64,000 bases of DNA from Hordeum vulgare subsp. vulgare (GCF_904849725.1 NC_058521.1:338318638-338382637), one strand, 5' to 3'. Shown: positions 35,162 through 47,200, counted from the first letter of the stretch. Notes: generated by a model from the sequence alone, not told the origin. Numbers and translations are program-made.

Positions 35162-35965
35162 ACGAGATATTGAAGAAGTTCAATATGGATAAGGACAAGA
35201 ACGGGTTCTTTCCTGTATTACAAGGTGTGAGGTTGAGCACGGCTCAATGCCCGACCAAGGTAGAAGATAGAGAAAAGATGAGTACCATCCCCTATGCTTC
35301 AGCCATAGGCTCTATTATGTATGCCATGATGTGTACTAGACCTGATCTGAACCTTGCCATAAGTTTGGTAGGGAGGAACCAAAGTGATCCAGGAGTGGAT
35401 AACTGGACATTAGTCCAGAATATCCTTAAGTACCTGAGAAGTACAAAAGATATGTTTCTCGTTTATGTAGGGGTCGAAGAGCTCCTCATAAAGTGTTACA
35501 ACGATGCTAGCTTTGACACAGATCCGGATGACTCCAAGTCACAAACAGGGTACATGTATATTTTAAATGGTGGGGCAGTCAGCTGGTGCAGTTGCAAGCA
35601 AAGCGTCGTGGTGGCATCTACATGAGAAGCGGAGTACATAGCTGCTTCGGAAGCAGCACATGAAGGAGTCTGGATGAAGGAGTTCATCACCGACCTAGGA
35701 GTGATTCACAGTGTGTCGGGCCCGATGACTCTGTTCTGTGACAACACTGGAACTATTGCCATTGCCAAGGAGCACATGTTTCACAAGAAGACCAAGAATA
35801 TCAAGCGCCGCTTCAACTCCATACCTGGATACATCCACGATGGAGATATAGATATTTTCGAAGTACATACGGATCTGAATGTCGCAGATCCGTTGACTAA
35901 ACCTCTTCCACGAGCAAAACATGATGAACACGAGAACTCTATGGGTGTTCGATTCATCATAATGT
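35162..35965 (+). pseudogene. C1 RNase H, Copia type, one stop
   Basis: This continues the C1 polyprotein after CACTA-E. The RT end has YASAIGSIMYAMMCTRPDL, then RNase H with YNDASFDTDPDDSKSQTGY, EAEYIAASEAA, LFCDNTGTIAIA and the end DLNVADPLTKPLP. A TGA at 35623-35625 interrupts it just before EAEYIAA. Stop TAA follows IIM at 35965. Confidence 0.93.
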
Positions 35966-35999
35966 AACTAGATTATTGACTCTAGTGCAAGTGGGAGAC

Positions 36000-37713
36000 T
36001 GTTGGAAGTATGCCCTAGAGGTAATAATAAAGTAGTTATTATTATAATTCCTAGTTCATGATAATTGTCTATTATTCATGCTATAATTGTATTAACCGAA
36101 AACCATAATACATGTGTGAATATATAGACGACAACATGTCCCTAGCGAGCCTCTTTTTGGCTAGCTCGTTGATCAATAGATGGTCATGGTTTCCTGATCA
36201 TGGACATTGGATGTCATTGATAACTGTATCACATCATTAGGAGAATGATGTGATGGGCAAGACCCAATCCTAAGCATAGCACAAGATCATGTAGTTCGTC
36301 TGCTAAAGCCTTTCTGATGTCAAGTATCATTTCCTTAGACCATGAGATTATGCAACTCCTGGATATCGTGGCAGTGCTTTGGGTGTATCAAACATCACAA
36401 CGTAACTGGGTGATTATAGAGGTGCACTACACGTATCTCTGAAAGTGTCTGTTGGGTTGGTACGAATCGAGACTAGGATTTGTCGCTCCGTGTTACAGAG
36501 ATGTATCTCTGGGCCCACTCAGTAATGCATCATCATAATGAGCTCAATGTGACTAAGGAGTTAGACACGGGATGATGTGTTAGGGAACGAGTAAAGAGAC
36601 TTGCCGGTAACGAGATTGAACAAGGTATAGGGATACCGACGATCGAATCTCGGGTAAGTGTCATACCGGTAGACAAAGGGAATTGCATACGGGATTGATT
36701 GAATCCCTGACATCGTGGTTCATTCGACGAGATCATAGTGGAACATGTGGGAGCCAGCATGGGTATCCAGCTCCCGCTGCATGGTTCCCGAACCCGTAGA
36801 GTCTACACACGTAATGTTCGATGATGCTAGAGTTGTAATGGGAATAGTGCGTGGTTACTGAAGGTTGTTCGGAGTCCCGGAAGAGATCTCGGATGGCACG
36901 AGGAGCTCAGGAATGGTCCGAAGTTGAAAATATATATATAGGAAGTCGAGTTTCGGTCACTTGAAAGGTCCCGGGGTATATCGGTATTATACCGGGACCA
37001 CTGAAAGGATATCGGAGGCCCACCGGGAGGGGCCATCAGCCCTGGAGGGCCACAAGGGCAGAAATAAGGTGGGAACTAGCCACCTAGCTGGGCTGGCTCG
37101 GCCGACCACGGCCCAAGGGCGCCTAGGGCTGGGAACCCTAGGGCAATGGTGGTCCACCTCCCAACTTGGGAGGCAAGGCACCACAACCCTGGCCGCCGCC
37201 CCCTCCTTGGCCGCCGCACCACCTAGGGGAAACCCTAGGGTGGCCGACCCTCCTCCTACTCCTCCTCCTATATATACCCAAGGGTTTGGGGCTGCAAACA
37301 GACAAGTTTTCTTCCTCCCTCGGCACAACCCTGCTCTTGCTCCTCCACCTCCTCTATAGCGCTTGGAGAAGCCATGCTGGAGTACCACGCAGCTCCACCA
37401 TCACCACGCCGTCATGCTGCCGGAGCTCTCCCTCAACTTCTCCTCTCTCCTTGTTGGAGCAAGGTGAAGGTGATGTCATCGGGCTGCACGTGTGTTGAAT
37501 GCGGAGGCGCCATTGTTCGGCGCTTAGATCGGAATCTTGCGCAATCTTAATCGCTACGAGTACGACTCCATCAACCGCGTTCATAGTAACGCTTCCACTT
37601 AGCGATCTTCAAAGCTATGAAGATGCTCTACCCCTTGCTCGTTGCTAGTTTCTCATAGATGGATCTTGGTGCGACGTAGGAAATTTTTTGAACAACTACT
37701 ACATTCCCCAATA
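36000..37713 (+). repeat. C1 3' LTR
   Basis: 1714 bp, Angela/BARE-type start TGTTGGAAGTATGCCCTAG, end ATTCCCCAATA (CA mutated to TA). Open frames at 36961-37498 on both strands lie within it and are spurious. Confidence 0.93.
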
Positions 37714-37718
37714 GTTAA

Positions 37719-38394
37719 CACCCATCTCTCCCATGAAACTTGGGTGCTACGGAATGTTAAATATATCAAAGTGCTCATGATGTACTTACTACCTTATTTT
37801 GCCAAAATTTATCATAATTGCTTTGCCAAAGAAAAAGCTCCAAATTAAATAAGCACCAGAACAATTGAAATATAGATAATCTATAGATTCATTCTTGACA
37901 CAAAATAAACATGTTTTTTCACCCCACCCCGAGATTAAGTAAGGATTGATTTTCGATTAGCCACCTACATAAACACTTTGATTTTACCAGGCACTTTAGC
38001 CTTTCACAAGAATTTTTTTATTGAATTACATATCAGTATTTAACATCCATTTTATCTTATCTCTATTAGTACCCATTTCACTGCTCATGCACCTAGTTTT
38101 AAGATTTTTAAACAGGTCCATAGTTTTTCCATATAAAGTTCTTCTAAATTTAAACCCTCTCCACCCCATTTGAATTGTTTCATCAACTGTAATGTCATGT
38201 TCAAAACACAAATTATATAGTCTATGATATTAATCCTTCAAGGAGTTTTATCCACCTAAAAATATTCCCTGGTATTTTTCCATCCCATAATTTTTCTTAG
38301 TGTATTTATAGAACATGTCGTTGAAGTTTAACAATCCAGACCAGAACTGGGAGTCTCCAGTTTGTTTTTTAGGTTTAGAAATACATCCATTAGC
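37719..38394 (-). pseudogene. LINE ORF2 C-terminal remnant
   Basis: On the minus strand, short frames read SGLLNFNDMFYKYTKKNYG, then WRGFKFRRTLYGKTMDLF and TNRDKIKWMLNTD, then KVPGKIKVFM and VANRKSILT after shifts. This order fits the region after the RT of plant L1-type LINEs, including the start of the zf-RVT segment (W-x-L, K-I-K-V-F-x-W-x-A). Several stops and shifts are present. No poly(A) end is seen; the 3' end was probably disturbed by C1. Confidence 0.65.
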
Positions 38395-39201
38395 TGTTGG
38401 AAATATGCCCTAGAGGTAATAATAAATTAGTTATTGTTATATTTCCTTGTTCATAATAATCGTTTATTATCCATTCTAGAATTGTATTGATTGGAAACTC
38501 AAATACATGTGTGGATACATAGACAACACACTGTCCCTAGTGAGCTTCTAGTTGACTAGTTCGTTGATCAAAGATGGTCAAGGTTTCCTGGCCATAGGCA
38601 AGTGCTGTCACTTGATAACGGGATCACATCATTAGGAGAATCATGTGATGGAAAAGACCCAAATTATATACGTAGCATATTGATCGTGTCGTTTTATTGC
38701 TATTGTTTTCAACCGATAAGATCTTCGGAGAATATGTAGGATCCAATATGGGCATCCAGGTCCTGCTATTGGATACTGACCGAGGAGTACCTCGGGGCAT
38801 GTCTACATATTTCTTGAACCCGCAGGGTATGCACACTTAAGGTTTAGTGATGTTTTAGTAAAGTTGAGTTATATGTGTCGTTACTGAATGTTGTTCGGAG
38901 TCCCGGATGAGATCACGGACGTCACGAGGGTTTCCGGAATGGTCTGGATATGAAGATTGATATATAGAATGACATCATTTGGTTACCAGAAGGTTTTCGG
39001 GCATTACCGGGATTGTACCGGGAGTGACGAAAGGGTTCCGGATGTTCACCGGGAGGGGGCAACCCACCCGGGGGAAGCCCAATGTCCCTAGGGGTGGCGC
39101 ACCAGCCCTTAGTGGGCTGGTGGGACAGCCCAAGAGGGCCTATGCGCCAAGGAAAGAAATACCAAAGAGAAAGAAAAAAAGAGACGTGGGAAGGAAGAGA
39201 A
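38395..39201 (+). repeat. Angela/BARE-like LTR fragment
   Basis: It starts TGTTGGAAATATGCCCTAG and goes on with the well-known Angela/BARE LTR text (for example ATACATGTGTGGATACATAG). An internal deletion near 38711 joins the first third to a later part (AACCGATAAGATCTTC). It ends at 39201, where CACTA-B starts; no continuation is seen beyond CACTA-B. Confidence 0.85.
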
Positions 39202-39410
39202 CACTACTAGAAATAGGCTGTTAGTGGCGCACCTATTTTGGCTTTAATGGGGCACTATAGGTGCGCCACTATTATCACGCCACTACTAATAAATAGTAAT
39301 GGCGCACCACCTGGTGCGCCATTACTATCCCAGACACTAATGGCGCACCACCTGGTGCGCCATAACTATCCCAGACACTACTAACGCACCACCTGGTGCG
39401 CCACTACTAT
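39202..39410 (-). repeat. CACTA-B terminus and subterminal repeats
   Basis: The terminus is CACTACTAGAAATAGGC. It is followed by four or more copies of a palindrome-like unit TGGCGCACC-ACCT-GGTGCGCCA spaced about 45-55 bp. Such subterminal repeats are the usual transposase-binding sites of CACTA elements. Confidence 0.92.
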
Positions 39411-39646
39411 GAATATTAGGATTTTTTTTTCTTTCCTGATATTTGTACAGGTTACAAAATACATTATAGCACATAATATAAACAACACAACATATAAACA
39501 ACAGATTTATCGAATACAATAGAAGATTAGTCTCCGAATATAATTCATCATATTATTCTCCGAATTCAAAATAACGAACAAGGTTAGAACATTACAAGTC
39601 TCGAGACCTCGAGTAGTGAGTTTGTCTTCACATTACAAGTCGATAT

Positions 39647-39898
39647 CTAAACTACCATCACATAGAAGAGGGTTGCGGTCACGATGAGCATCATCACGAT
39701 GAAACTGATCTTCATACGGTTCCTCCTCCGCTCCCTCCTCTCTCCCGCTAGATAGCGCGCGTATCTAGCTTCCGCCTCCGCCCTTGTGGTGTACCCTTTG
39801 TAACTGTTACCGCTGAATCGGTGAACCTATCTCCGACACTCCTCCCAATTGTCGTAGACTCTGGGAACCTCACCCTTGTACGCGACATACGACGACAT
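39647..39898 (-). pseudogene. CACTA-B small RNase H1-N-like protein with membrane segment
   Basis: An 83-codon frame from ATG 39898 to TAG 39647, broken only by one TAG at codon 24. The N-terminal half reads SSYVAYKGEVPRVYDNWEE and, after the stop, VHRFSGNSYKGYTTRAEAEA. This fits the RNase H1 N-terminal/viroplasmin-like domain (PF01693), which in RNase H1 binds RNA/DNA hybrids. Then comes a basic stretch ARYLAGERREERRRNR-like, and a hydrophobic end ISFIVMMLIVTATLFYVMVV that looks like a C-terminal membrane anchor. No RNase H catalytic domain is present. It lies between the Ulp1-like gene and the 3' terminus. Role is unknown. Confidence 0.75.
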
Positions 39899-40114
39899 CT
39901 CTATCCACTAGACAAACAAAACATTAGTAGCAATTCACAGATAATATATAAGCAATATATAAGTATGCAACAAAAGGATCGGAAGAGAAAAGCAACACAT
40001 TAATAGCATGATTCACTGTCCTACTAATAAAAAGCATCGACTACACATATAAGTTGAACGACTGTCCAAACTAAAGAGACATACAAGTTCATTAAAATTA
40101 ATTACTACATGGCA

Positions 40115-41922
40115 TCAGTACTTTCGACTCGACTCGGGGAATGGAGCGTGGATGAAGCCGCCGTCTTTCGTAATGGTCATGAATGTGCGGTCGTTGTCAG
40201 CCTGCATTTGTAGCGTTGTGTCAACTTCATTGTTGGACGGTTGACAGTTTAGGTAGAACTGCCCCGATCTAGGAAGGACATCTTGATAGATGATTTCCGC
40301 CAATTCCGACTGGCTGAGAAAGAATTCTTGTCTGATGTCCTCATCCTGGATTGCCGACAAGTGTGCGGCCCATTCTTTGAGATCATTTGGTAGCATACGG
40401 TGATGCTGGTCCCGTACGATCGCCCGCATGTGATGGAGGGTGTAGTAGGCATCCTTCTGACTGCCAGGCGGCTGCTTGATGCAGGGGAACATCGTTACAT
40501 GGGTGAACACGTGCTTGCCGTACCTAAGAGTTGGCCTCCTGAAGGTGCCTCCAGATTTGGCGTAGCCGGGGAGGACATCATCAAGAACTTTCTTGATATT
40601 TGTGTAGTGTTTATTCGACTGACGGTCCGAGTCGAAATACTTGGCCATGGAATATTTCGGGCTTAATAGGCTGAGTGTGCAATGTGTGTCACTGCACAAA
40701 ACACAGAATGTTAGAAAAAAAGAACGATCGAAATCTAAGAAATCATATGTTATGGGGCGATGAGGGGATGACATACTCGGAAAAGTAAGGCACGAGGAAG
40801 TTATCCTTATCTGCGCTCGCCAGTATGATGCCTTCGAGGTATGAACTCGCCACTTGCCGGTCCCCAGCGTCGTCCAAGAGCTTGGCACGCATGTAGAAGG
40901 GGTCGACTATCACGATGTCTGTGGTCTTGTCTCTAATGATCCGCATCTCCATACTGAGCGAAAATAGCTGAATGAAGGTGTAGTGCAGCGGATAAAGGTT
41001 AAGCATAGTGAAGATGCCATCAAACCGTAGGACGATCATACGCCCGATGGTGCTATCGACAAAGCCCTTGCCCTCTGGCACCTTGCCACGAAAACCAGGT
41101 ATGTAACATCATTCTCGGAGAGACACCGCTTCTCCATATAAAGAACAGCGTCATGTACACTCCGCATAGCACCGGTTACAGCATTGAGCAGATTAGTCGG
41201 TAGCATCGGCCTACCCGCCACATGCACCCTCCTCTCAATATCCTTAGATATTGGTGGCCCGTCCTGAGCACGGATCGTACTCGGTGCCGGCTGGCTCGCA
41301 CCCTTGTTGTTTTTTCTTTTCCGTCCCTTATGCTTCTTCTGCTGTAATGGGATCGAGTTCTACTCAAAGACCACCTTCTAGAGTGTGTTGGGGCTGATAA
41401 TATTTTGCACCTCGGCTATTTGAGTCTCGGTGAAGGCGGTAGCTGGAGCCGTCTGTTATGAACTGAACAGCCGACGCCTGTTGAAATTGGGTTTCTCCAT
41501 AGTACCAGCTAGATCGCCATCGTCTTTTGCAGGGTTGGGTTCTTGAGAAGGAGGCCCGAACAATTCATCACCGTACCCATGTTCGTTGATGTACTTATCG
41601 ATGTTGGAAATTGTATTGTCATCATCTTCCGGATCCTGTGCCATATGCATGTTCAGATCAGGTGACGGCGGTAGCATTGCGGCGGTCCTGCCATGGCTTG
41701 GCGTCGGCACGACTGGCAGTGTTGTATTTGCAGTGGTGTCCCCCGCCCCCAAACGAATCTGGCTCATCTGCCAACGCATGGACCAGTTTAAGCAGGCGCT
41801 GAGGGTCATCACATCATCTTCGTCGGCCCCAGCGGGTTGATATGGAGGTAACAGGTCATCGCAGCCCCGCAGCACCCTTCACCAATTGAACCATATACAC
41901 GGTGGGTGGCATCGCATTACCA
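40115..41922 (-). pseudogene. CACTA-B ORF, Ulp1-like C-terminal half
   Basis: This continues the CACTA-B protein after the G5 insertion: CDDLLPPYQPAGADEDDV, a linker DGDLAGTMEKPNFNRRR with a stop at about 41456, then GRPMLPTNLLNAVTGAM and VIVDPFYMRAKLLDD. An intron with a GTGCAG acceptor (about 40774-40692) precedes the protease-like part. His is seen in DTHCTLSLLS and Asp in YFDSDRQ. At the expected Cys position the text is GSQKDAYYTLHHMRA, so Cys is replaced, probably by Asp. The end is QSELAEIIYQDVL. Several stops are present. Confidence 0.78.
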
Positions 41923-41927
41923 TGGAA

Positions 41928-43404
41928 TGATGACCCACAAGTATAGGGGATCTATCATAGTCCTTTTGATAAGTAAGAGTGTCGAACCCTACGAGGAGCA
42001 GAAGGATCTGAAAAGTGGTTTTCAGCAAGGTAATCTCTACAAGCACTGAAATTATCGGTATAGATAGTTGTGTGGTGAGATGATTCGTAGCAAGTAGCAA
42101 GTAACAAAAGTAACAACGGTGCAGCAAAGTGGCCCAATCCCTTTTGTAGCAAGGGACAAGCTTGGACAAACTCTTATAGGAGGTAAAGCGCTCCCAAGGA
42201 CACATGGGCATTTCTGTCAAGCTAGTTTTCATCATGTTCATATGATTCGCGTTCGCTACATTGATAGTTTGATATGTGGGTGGACCGGCGCTTGGGTACT
42301 GCCCTTACTTGGACAAGCATCCCACTTATGATTAACCCCTCTCGCAAGAATCAGCAACTACGAAAGAAGAATTAAGACAAAGTCTAACCATAGCATTAAA
42401 CTAGTGGATCCAAATCAGCCCCTTACAAAGCAACACATAAACTAGGGTTTAAGCTTCTGTCACTCTAGCAACCCATCATCTACTTACTACTTCCCAATGC
42501 CTTCCTATAGGCCCAAATAATGGTGAAGTGTTATGTAGTCAACGTTCACATAACCCAACTAGCGGAGAGACAACATACAACACATTAAAATATCGAACGA
42601 ATACCAAATTCACATGACTACTTATAGCATGACTTATCCCATGTCCTCGGGAACAAAAGTGACTACTCACAGAGCATAATCATATTCATGACCATAGAGG
42701 TAATGAGTAGAATCAAAGATCTGAACATTTAATCTTCCACTAAGTGATCCAACTAGCATCAACTAGAAAGAGTAATTAACACTACTAGCAACCTTACAAG
42801 TACCAATCGGAGTCGCAAGACGGAGATTGGTTACAACAGTTGAACTAGGGTTTGGAGATGAGATGGTGCTGATGAAGATGTTGATGGTGATGAGTCCCCT
42901 CTGATGAGAGGAATGTTGGTGATGACGACGGCGACGATTCCCCCCCCCCTGGAGGGAAGTTTCCCCGGCAGGATCGTCCTGCCGGAGCTCTAGATTGGTT
43001 CTGCTCAAGTTCCGCCTCGTGGCGGCAGCGATTCCTCCTGAAAGCCTCCTCTTGATTTTTTCTAGAACGAAACCCTTCTTGTTGAAAAAGAGGGGAGCCA
43101 GAGGGCCAGGTGGGAGCCCACAAGTGTGCCCTCCTTCTAGCTCCCCTCTGGTACTTCATCGGCCCAGTATTTTTTATAAAATCCAAAATAAATCCTCGTT
43201 GATTTTCATGGCTTTTGGAGTTGCACGGAATAGGTATCTTAAACTTTCTCCTTTTTCAGGCCAGAATTCCAGCTACAGGCATTCTCCCTCTTCATGTAAA
43301 CCTTGCAAAATAAGACAGAAAAGGCATAAGTATTGTACTGTGAAGTGTAATAACAGCCCAAAAAGCGATAAATATCAACATGAAAGCGTGATGCAAAATG
43401 GACC
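41928..43404 (-). repeat. G5 3' LTR, start deleted
   Basis: It matches the other LTRs of the family but lacks the first bases (TGATAC) and the polypurine tract before it. On the minus strand the text goes from ACAAGCGAGGTC straight to CATTTTGC. Confidence 0.9.
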
Positions 43405-44921
43405 TCGCTTGTCCTCAAGCGAAAGCCGAGATCAATAAATATGCCCACATGTTTAGAGAGAGAGAGTTGTCGACAAAACAAGATACGAACATGCAGGCAT
43501 CATGATCATAATCAGAACAATAATACCATCATATGAACTCTTGTGCTAAAGTGACAATTCCTTCACAAGGTAAAGTATGGGTCAAGAGCCTTACCGAGAA
43601 TTAACAACCGATAGCCTTTAGTCATTGAAGAAATTGCAATTTATCACAACATCGGAAAGAGTCAAATAAGACCTTGTAAAGCAAATCCACATACTCAATC
43701 ATCCTTTTGTCTTCTACATTTGCTACAACTCATGTGGTACTCATGAGATCAAAGTTTGAGCCGAACACGGAGAAAGATAGGGGCTTATAGTTTCGCCTCC
43801 GAACTATTTACCTCAAGGGTAATGTCAACAATAATAATTCATGAATAGTTACTTCCAAGCTTACATATGAATATAGATCTTTCCCTAGCATATGACGTTA
43901 GTGAAGATAAAGGCAAAATAAGGAATTGGTGTAGATCACCATGACTCTTTCAAGGGCAAAAAGTAAAGGTACAAGATAGGCCCTTCGCAGAGGGAAGCAG
44001 AGGTTGTCATGCGGTTTTGAGGTTTGGATGTGTGTCCTCTTAGTGTGAACGAACATCACTTTATATTGCCTCCTGTGATATAGAACATTATTATGCAGTC
44101 TTTCGCTTTTATGTCTTCCTCATCACAGGTTCGTACAAAGATTATTTTCCACATACTAATAGATCATACATATTAGGGAGCAATTTTTATTGCTTGCACC
44201 GATGACAACATACTTCAGGGATCTTATTCAATCCATAGGTAGGTATGATGGACTCTCACGGAAAAACTGGGTTGAAGGTTTATGGATGCACAAGTACTAT
44301 CTCTACTTGGTGCGGGGGTTTTGGCTAATATGAGGTGGAAGCAATCGTCACATGCTAAGGGATCTCTAATCATATAACATTGTTCGGAACCTAGCAAACA
44401 CAATTCATTATGTTGTCTTCCTTGTCCAACATATACTTCTAAGCATGTAATAGTTTAGTGACTGTTCACAATCATAGATGGTATTAAATATGATATATTT
44501 ATATGTGAACCTCTCCTTCTTTATCACTTCCTATTAATTGCAACAATGACGAAGGTCTACGTTTTTCGAGCCTCAACAAGTTTCAATCAACATTCTTTTT
44601 ATATGTGAAGCCATCACTTCCCATAAGATCATTACATGATCTTTCATGCTTTTGTTCTTTTCTCATTCTCTTGATCATGGCATGAGGCAAGGCCCTGAAC
44701 TAAGAAACTCTTTATTATATGGCGCACGAGCTCGAATACATCGGGGGTGACACAAAGCAAAACTCAAGCCTAAAGCACTAAGAACTTTATTCTACTAGAG
44801 AAAGAGAAAACCAAAAAGGAACGAACTAAGAAAGGTAAAGGCAAAAGATGTGATGGTGATACGATACCGGGACAACTCCCCCAAGCTTGGCACAAGACAA
44901 GGGGATTGCCCATACCCATGC
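43405..44921 (-). other. G5 3' untranslated region
   Basis: About 1.5 kb with no coding frame that I recognise. The part 43405-44040 matches the G3 3' region at 22840-23416. The minus-strand text just below the ORF end, CAAGCTTGGGGGAG near 44890-44877, looks like a second internal polypurine stretch. Confidence 0.6.
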
Positions 44922-45443
44922 TTAGTTGTCATCCTTTGGCGGCAATGGTGGTGGAGTTTTTGCAACCTGGGTTTGATCCTCCGTCTTCCAAGCCATAGGT
45001 GCTCCATCATGGAAAGATGACCGAGTCTCCGGAATCCTCAAATCTACAGCCAACCGTATTGATTTAAATCTATACTCATACTCACAGTTTTTTTTCTGCA
45101 GGTCATAGATCTGGGCTTGGAGGTGATCTATTCGGTCATAGAGCCTGGAGAGGTGCTTCGCAATGTCATTGGCATCGATCTTGTGCTTGTTGGTGAACTC
45201 CGTGATCATCATGTGGTTGGCGTTGAGTCCACGCTCCACCATCTATTGGCACTTGAAGACTTCTTGCTCCATTGCTTTGAGCCTCGCCTCCATGCTTTCG
45301 GTCTTCTTGGGTCCCTAAACATCACGGATGTGCAGCATCCCCTCACGCATCTCGATAGATTGAGGGTGTTGCAGCACTCCCGCGAGGTAGGGACTGATGA
45401 CCTTCTCGAAGGTCTTGTCCTTTGGAGCTTTTGGGGACGCCAT
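44922..45443 (-). pseudogene. G5 downstream coiled-coil ORF in the env-like position
   Basis: A 174-codon frame from ATG 45443 (MASPKAPKDKTFEKVI) to TAA 44922, interrupted by two TAG codons: one after MLHIRDV, one after EQEVFKCQ. Between them and after them, the heptad-like text MEARLKAMEQEVFK, DIAKHLSRLYDRIDHLQAQ and IYDLQKKNCEYEYRFK suggests a coiled coil. The end is Pro-rich (TPPPLPPKDDN). Athila elements often have an extra ORF here, sometimes env-like. This one shows no signal peptide or membrane segment, so I do not call it an envelope protein. Confidence 0.7.
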
Positions 45444-45726
45444 AGCGATCTAGATCTGCAGCAGAGACGGGCTCGAAATAAAAACAAAGGAAATTTGCGT
45501 GATACAGGGTCATACCTATAGGGAGAATATATAATGATATTTTTCCAACCAGAAGGAGTACTCCGCAAGAAAACAGAGTCCGGGAGGCACACGAGGTGGT
45601 CACAAGCCCCCCAGGCGCAGCCAGCGTGGTGGCCCGCGCCTGGCTGGATTGTCGCCTCCTCGTGCGTTTTCCAGACTACTTTAAATTTCTCTATTTTTTC
45701 AAAACTTCCAAAATGGAGAAAAATTC

Positions 45727-47200
45727 CTACTGGAATAGTTTTGGATTCGGTTTAATTACTGAATCACATACCTCTTCGTTTTCGGAGTCTGAAACAAGCT
45801 GATAAATATCCCTTATGTACTCCTCCGGAGTTATGTTATTGATAATATTTCTTTCAACATTTATGGGAATACCTGAGATATAATGCTTGATTCTCTGCCC
45901 ATTTACCACTCTCGGGAAATTACCTTCAATGTTGTTGATCTTGATGGCAACGGAACGACATACTTCCTCAACAATGTAAGGACCCTCCCATTTAGAGAGA
46001 AGCTTGCCTGCAAAAAATCTTAACCAGAATTATATAGCAAGACATTGTCACCTACATTGAACTCACGCATTTGTATCCTTTTATCATGCCACCTCTTAAC
46101 CTTTTCTTTGAACAACTTGGCATTTTGATATGCCTGAGCTCTCCATTCATCAAGTGAGCTAATAACAAATAACCTCTTCTCACCAGCAAGTTTGAAATCA
46201 AAGTTGAGCTCTTTGATTGCCCAATAAGCCTTGTGCTCTAGCTCAACAGGTAAATGACATGCTTTACTATAAACCATTTTGTACGGAGACATTCCCATGG
46301 GATTCTTATAGGAAGTTCTATAAGCCCATAGTTCGTCATCGAGCTTCTTAGACCAATTATTTCTAGACCTATTGACAGTCTTTTGCAGATTAGTTTAATC
46401 TCTCTATTACTTAGCTCTACTTGACCACTTGACTGAGGGTGATAGGGAGATGCAGTTCTATGATTGACATCGTACTTAGCAAGCGGTTTACTGAAAGCAC
46501 CATGAATGAAATGTGAACCACCGTCGGTCTTTAGATGTCCAGGGACTCCAAATCTAGGGAAAATAACTTGTTTAAGCATCCTGATAGAAGTGTTGTGATC
46601 AACACTACTAGTTGGGATAGCTTCTACCAACTTAGTAACATAATCAACAGCAACTAGGATATGAGTATACCCATTGGATTTTGGAAAAGGTCCCATATAA
46701 TCAAAGCCCCAAACATCAAATGGTTCAATGACAAGTGAATAATTCATAGGCATTTCCTGATGTTTACCGATATTACCTATTCTTTGACATTCGTCACAAG
46801 ACAAGATAAACTTACGGGAATCCTTCAAGAGAGTGGACCAATAGAAACCTGATTGCAATACCTTGTGTGCAGTCCTATCTCCCGCATGGTGTCCTCCGTA
46901 GGCCTCGGAGTGACACTTCTGTAGGATCTGTCCCTGATCATGCTCAGGTACACAACGTCTAGTAACACCATCTACTCCTTCCTTATAAAGGTGAGGACCA
47001 TCCCAGAAGTAATGTCTCAAATCAAAGAAGCATTTCTTATTTTGATGGTATCTGAAACTAGGTGGTATATATTTGGCAACAATATAGCTTGCATAATCAG
47101 CATACCACAGTGTACTACGTGATGCATTGATGGCATTCAATTGCTCATGAGGAAAGCTATCATCAATAGGTTGTGGGTCATCAAGAACATTCTCCAACCT
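45727..47200 (-). pseudogene. G5 integrase, few breaks
   Basis: The zinc-binding HHCC region is visible in HSEAYGGHHAGDRTAHKV and ILSCDECQRIGN. The DDE core has VWGFDYMGPF, HLKTDGGSHFIHG and [13 protein letters not shown] frameshift near 46260 separates the core from the C-terminal part (46298-46020: [38 protein letters not shown]). A damaged tail runs to 45727. This is the only integrase of the Athila-type elements in the window. Confidence 0.92.

Larger units (their letters stand above)
26783..37713 (+). mobile_element. C1: Angela/BARE-like Copia retrotransposon, defective
   Basis: The LTRs start TGTTGGAA(A/G)TAT at 26783 and 36000; the 3' LTR ends CCCCAATA at 37713. GTTAA occurs at 26778-26782 and again at 37714-37718, a perfect 5-bp target duplication. 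Only RT and RNase H remain from pol. gag, protease and integrase are gone, replaced by part of CACTA-D. CACTA-E is inserted further on. A polypurine tract, AAGTGGGAGAC, sits just before the 3' LTR at 35989-35999. Confidence 0.92.

Noticed and set aside
44922..45443. Envelope-like protein
   Set aside because: No signal peptide, membrane segment or cleavage-like motif; only the position is env-like.
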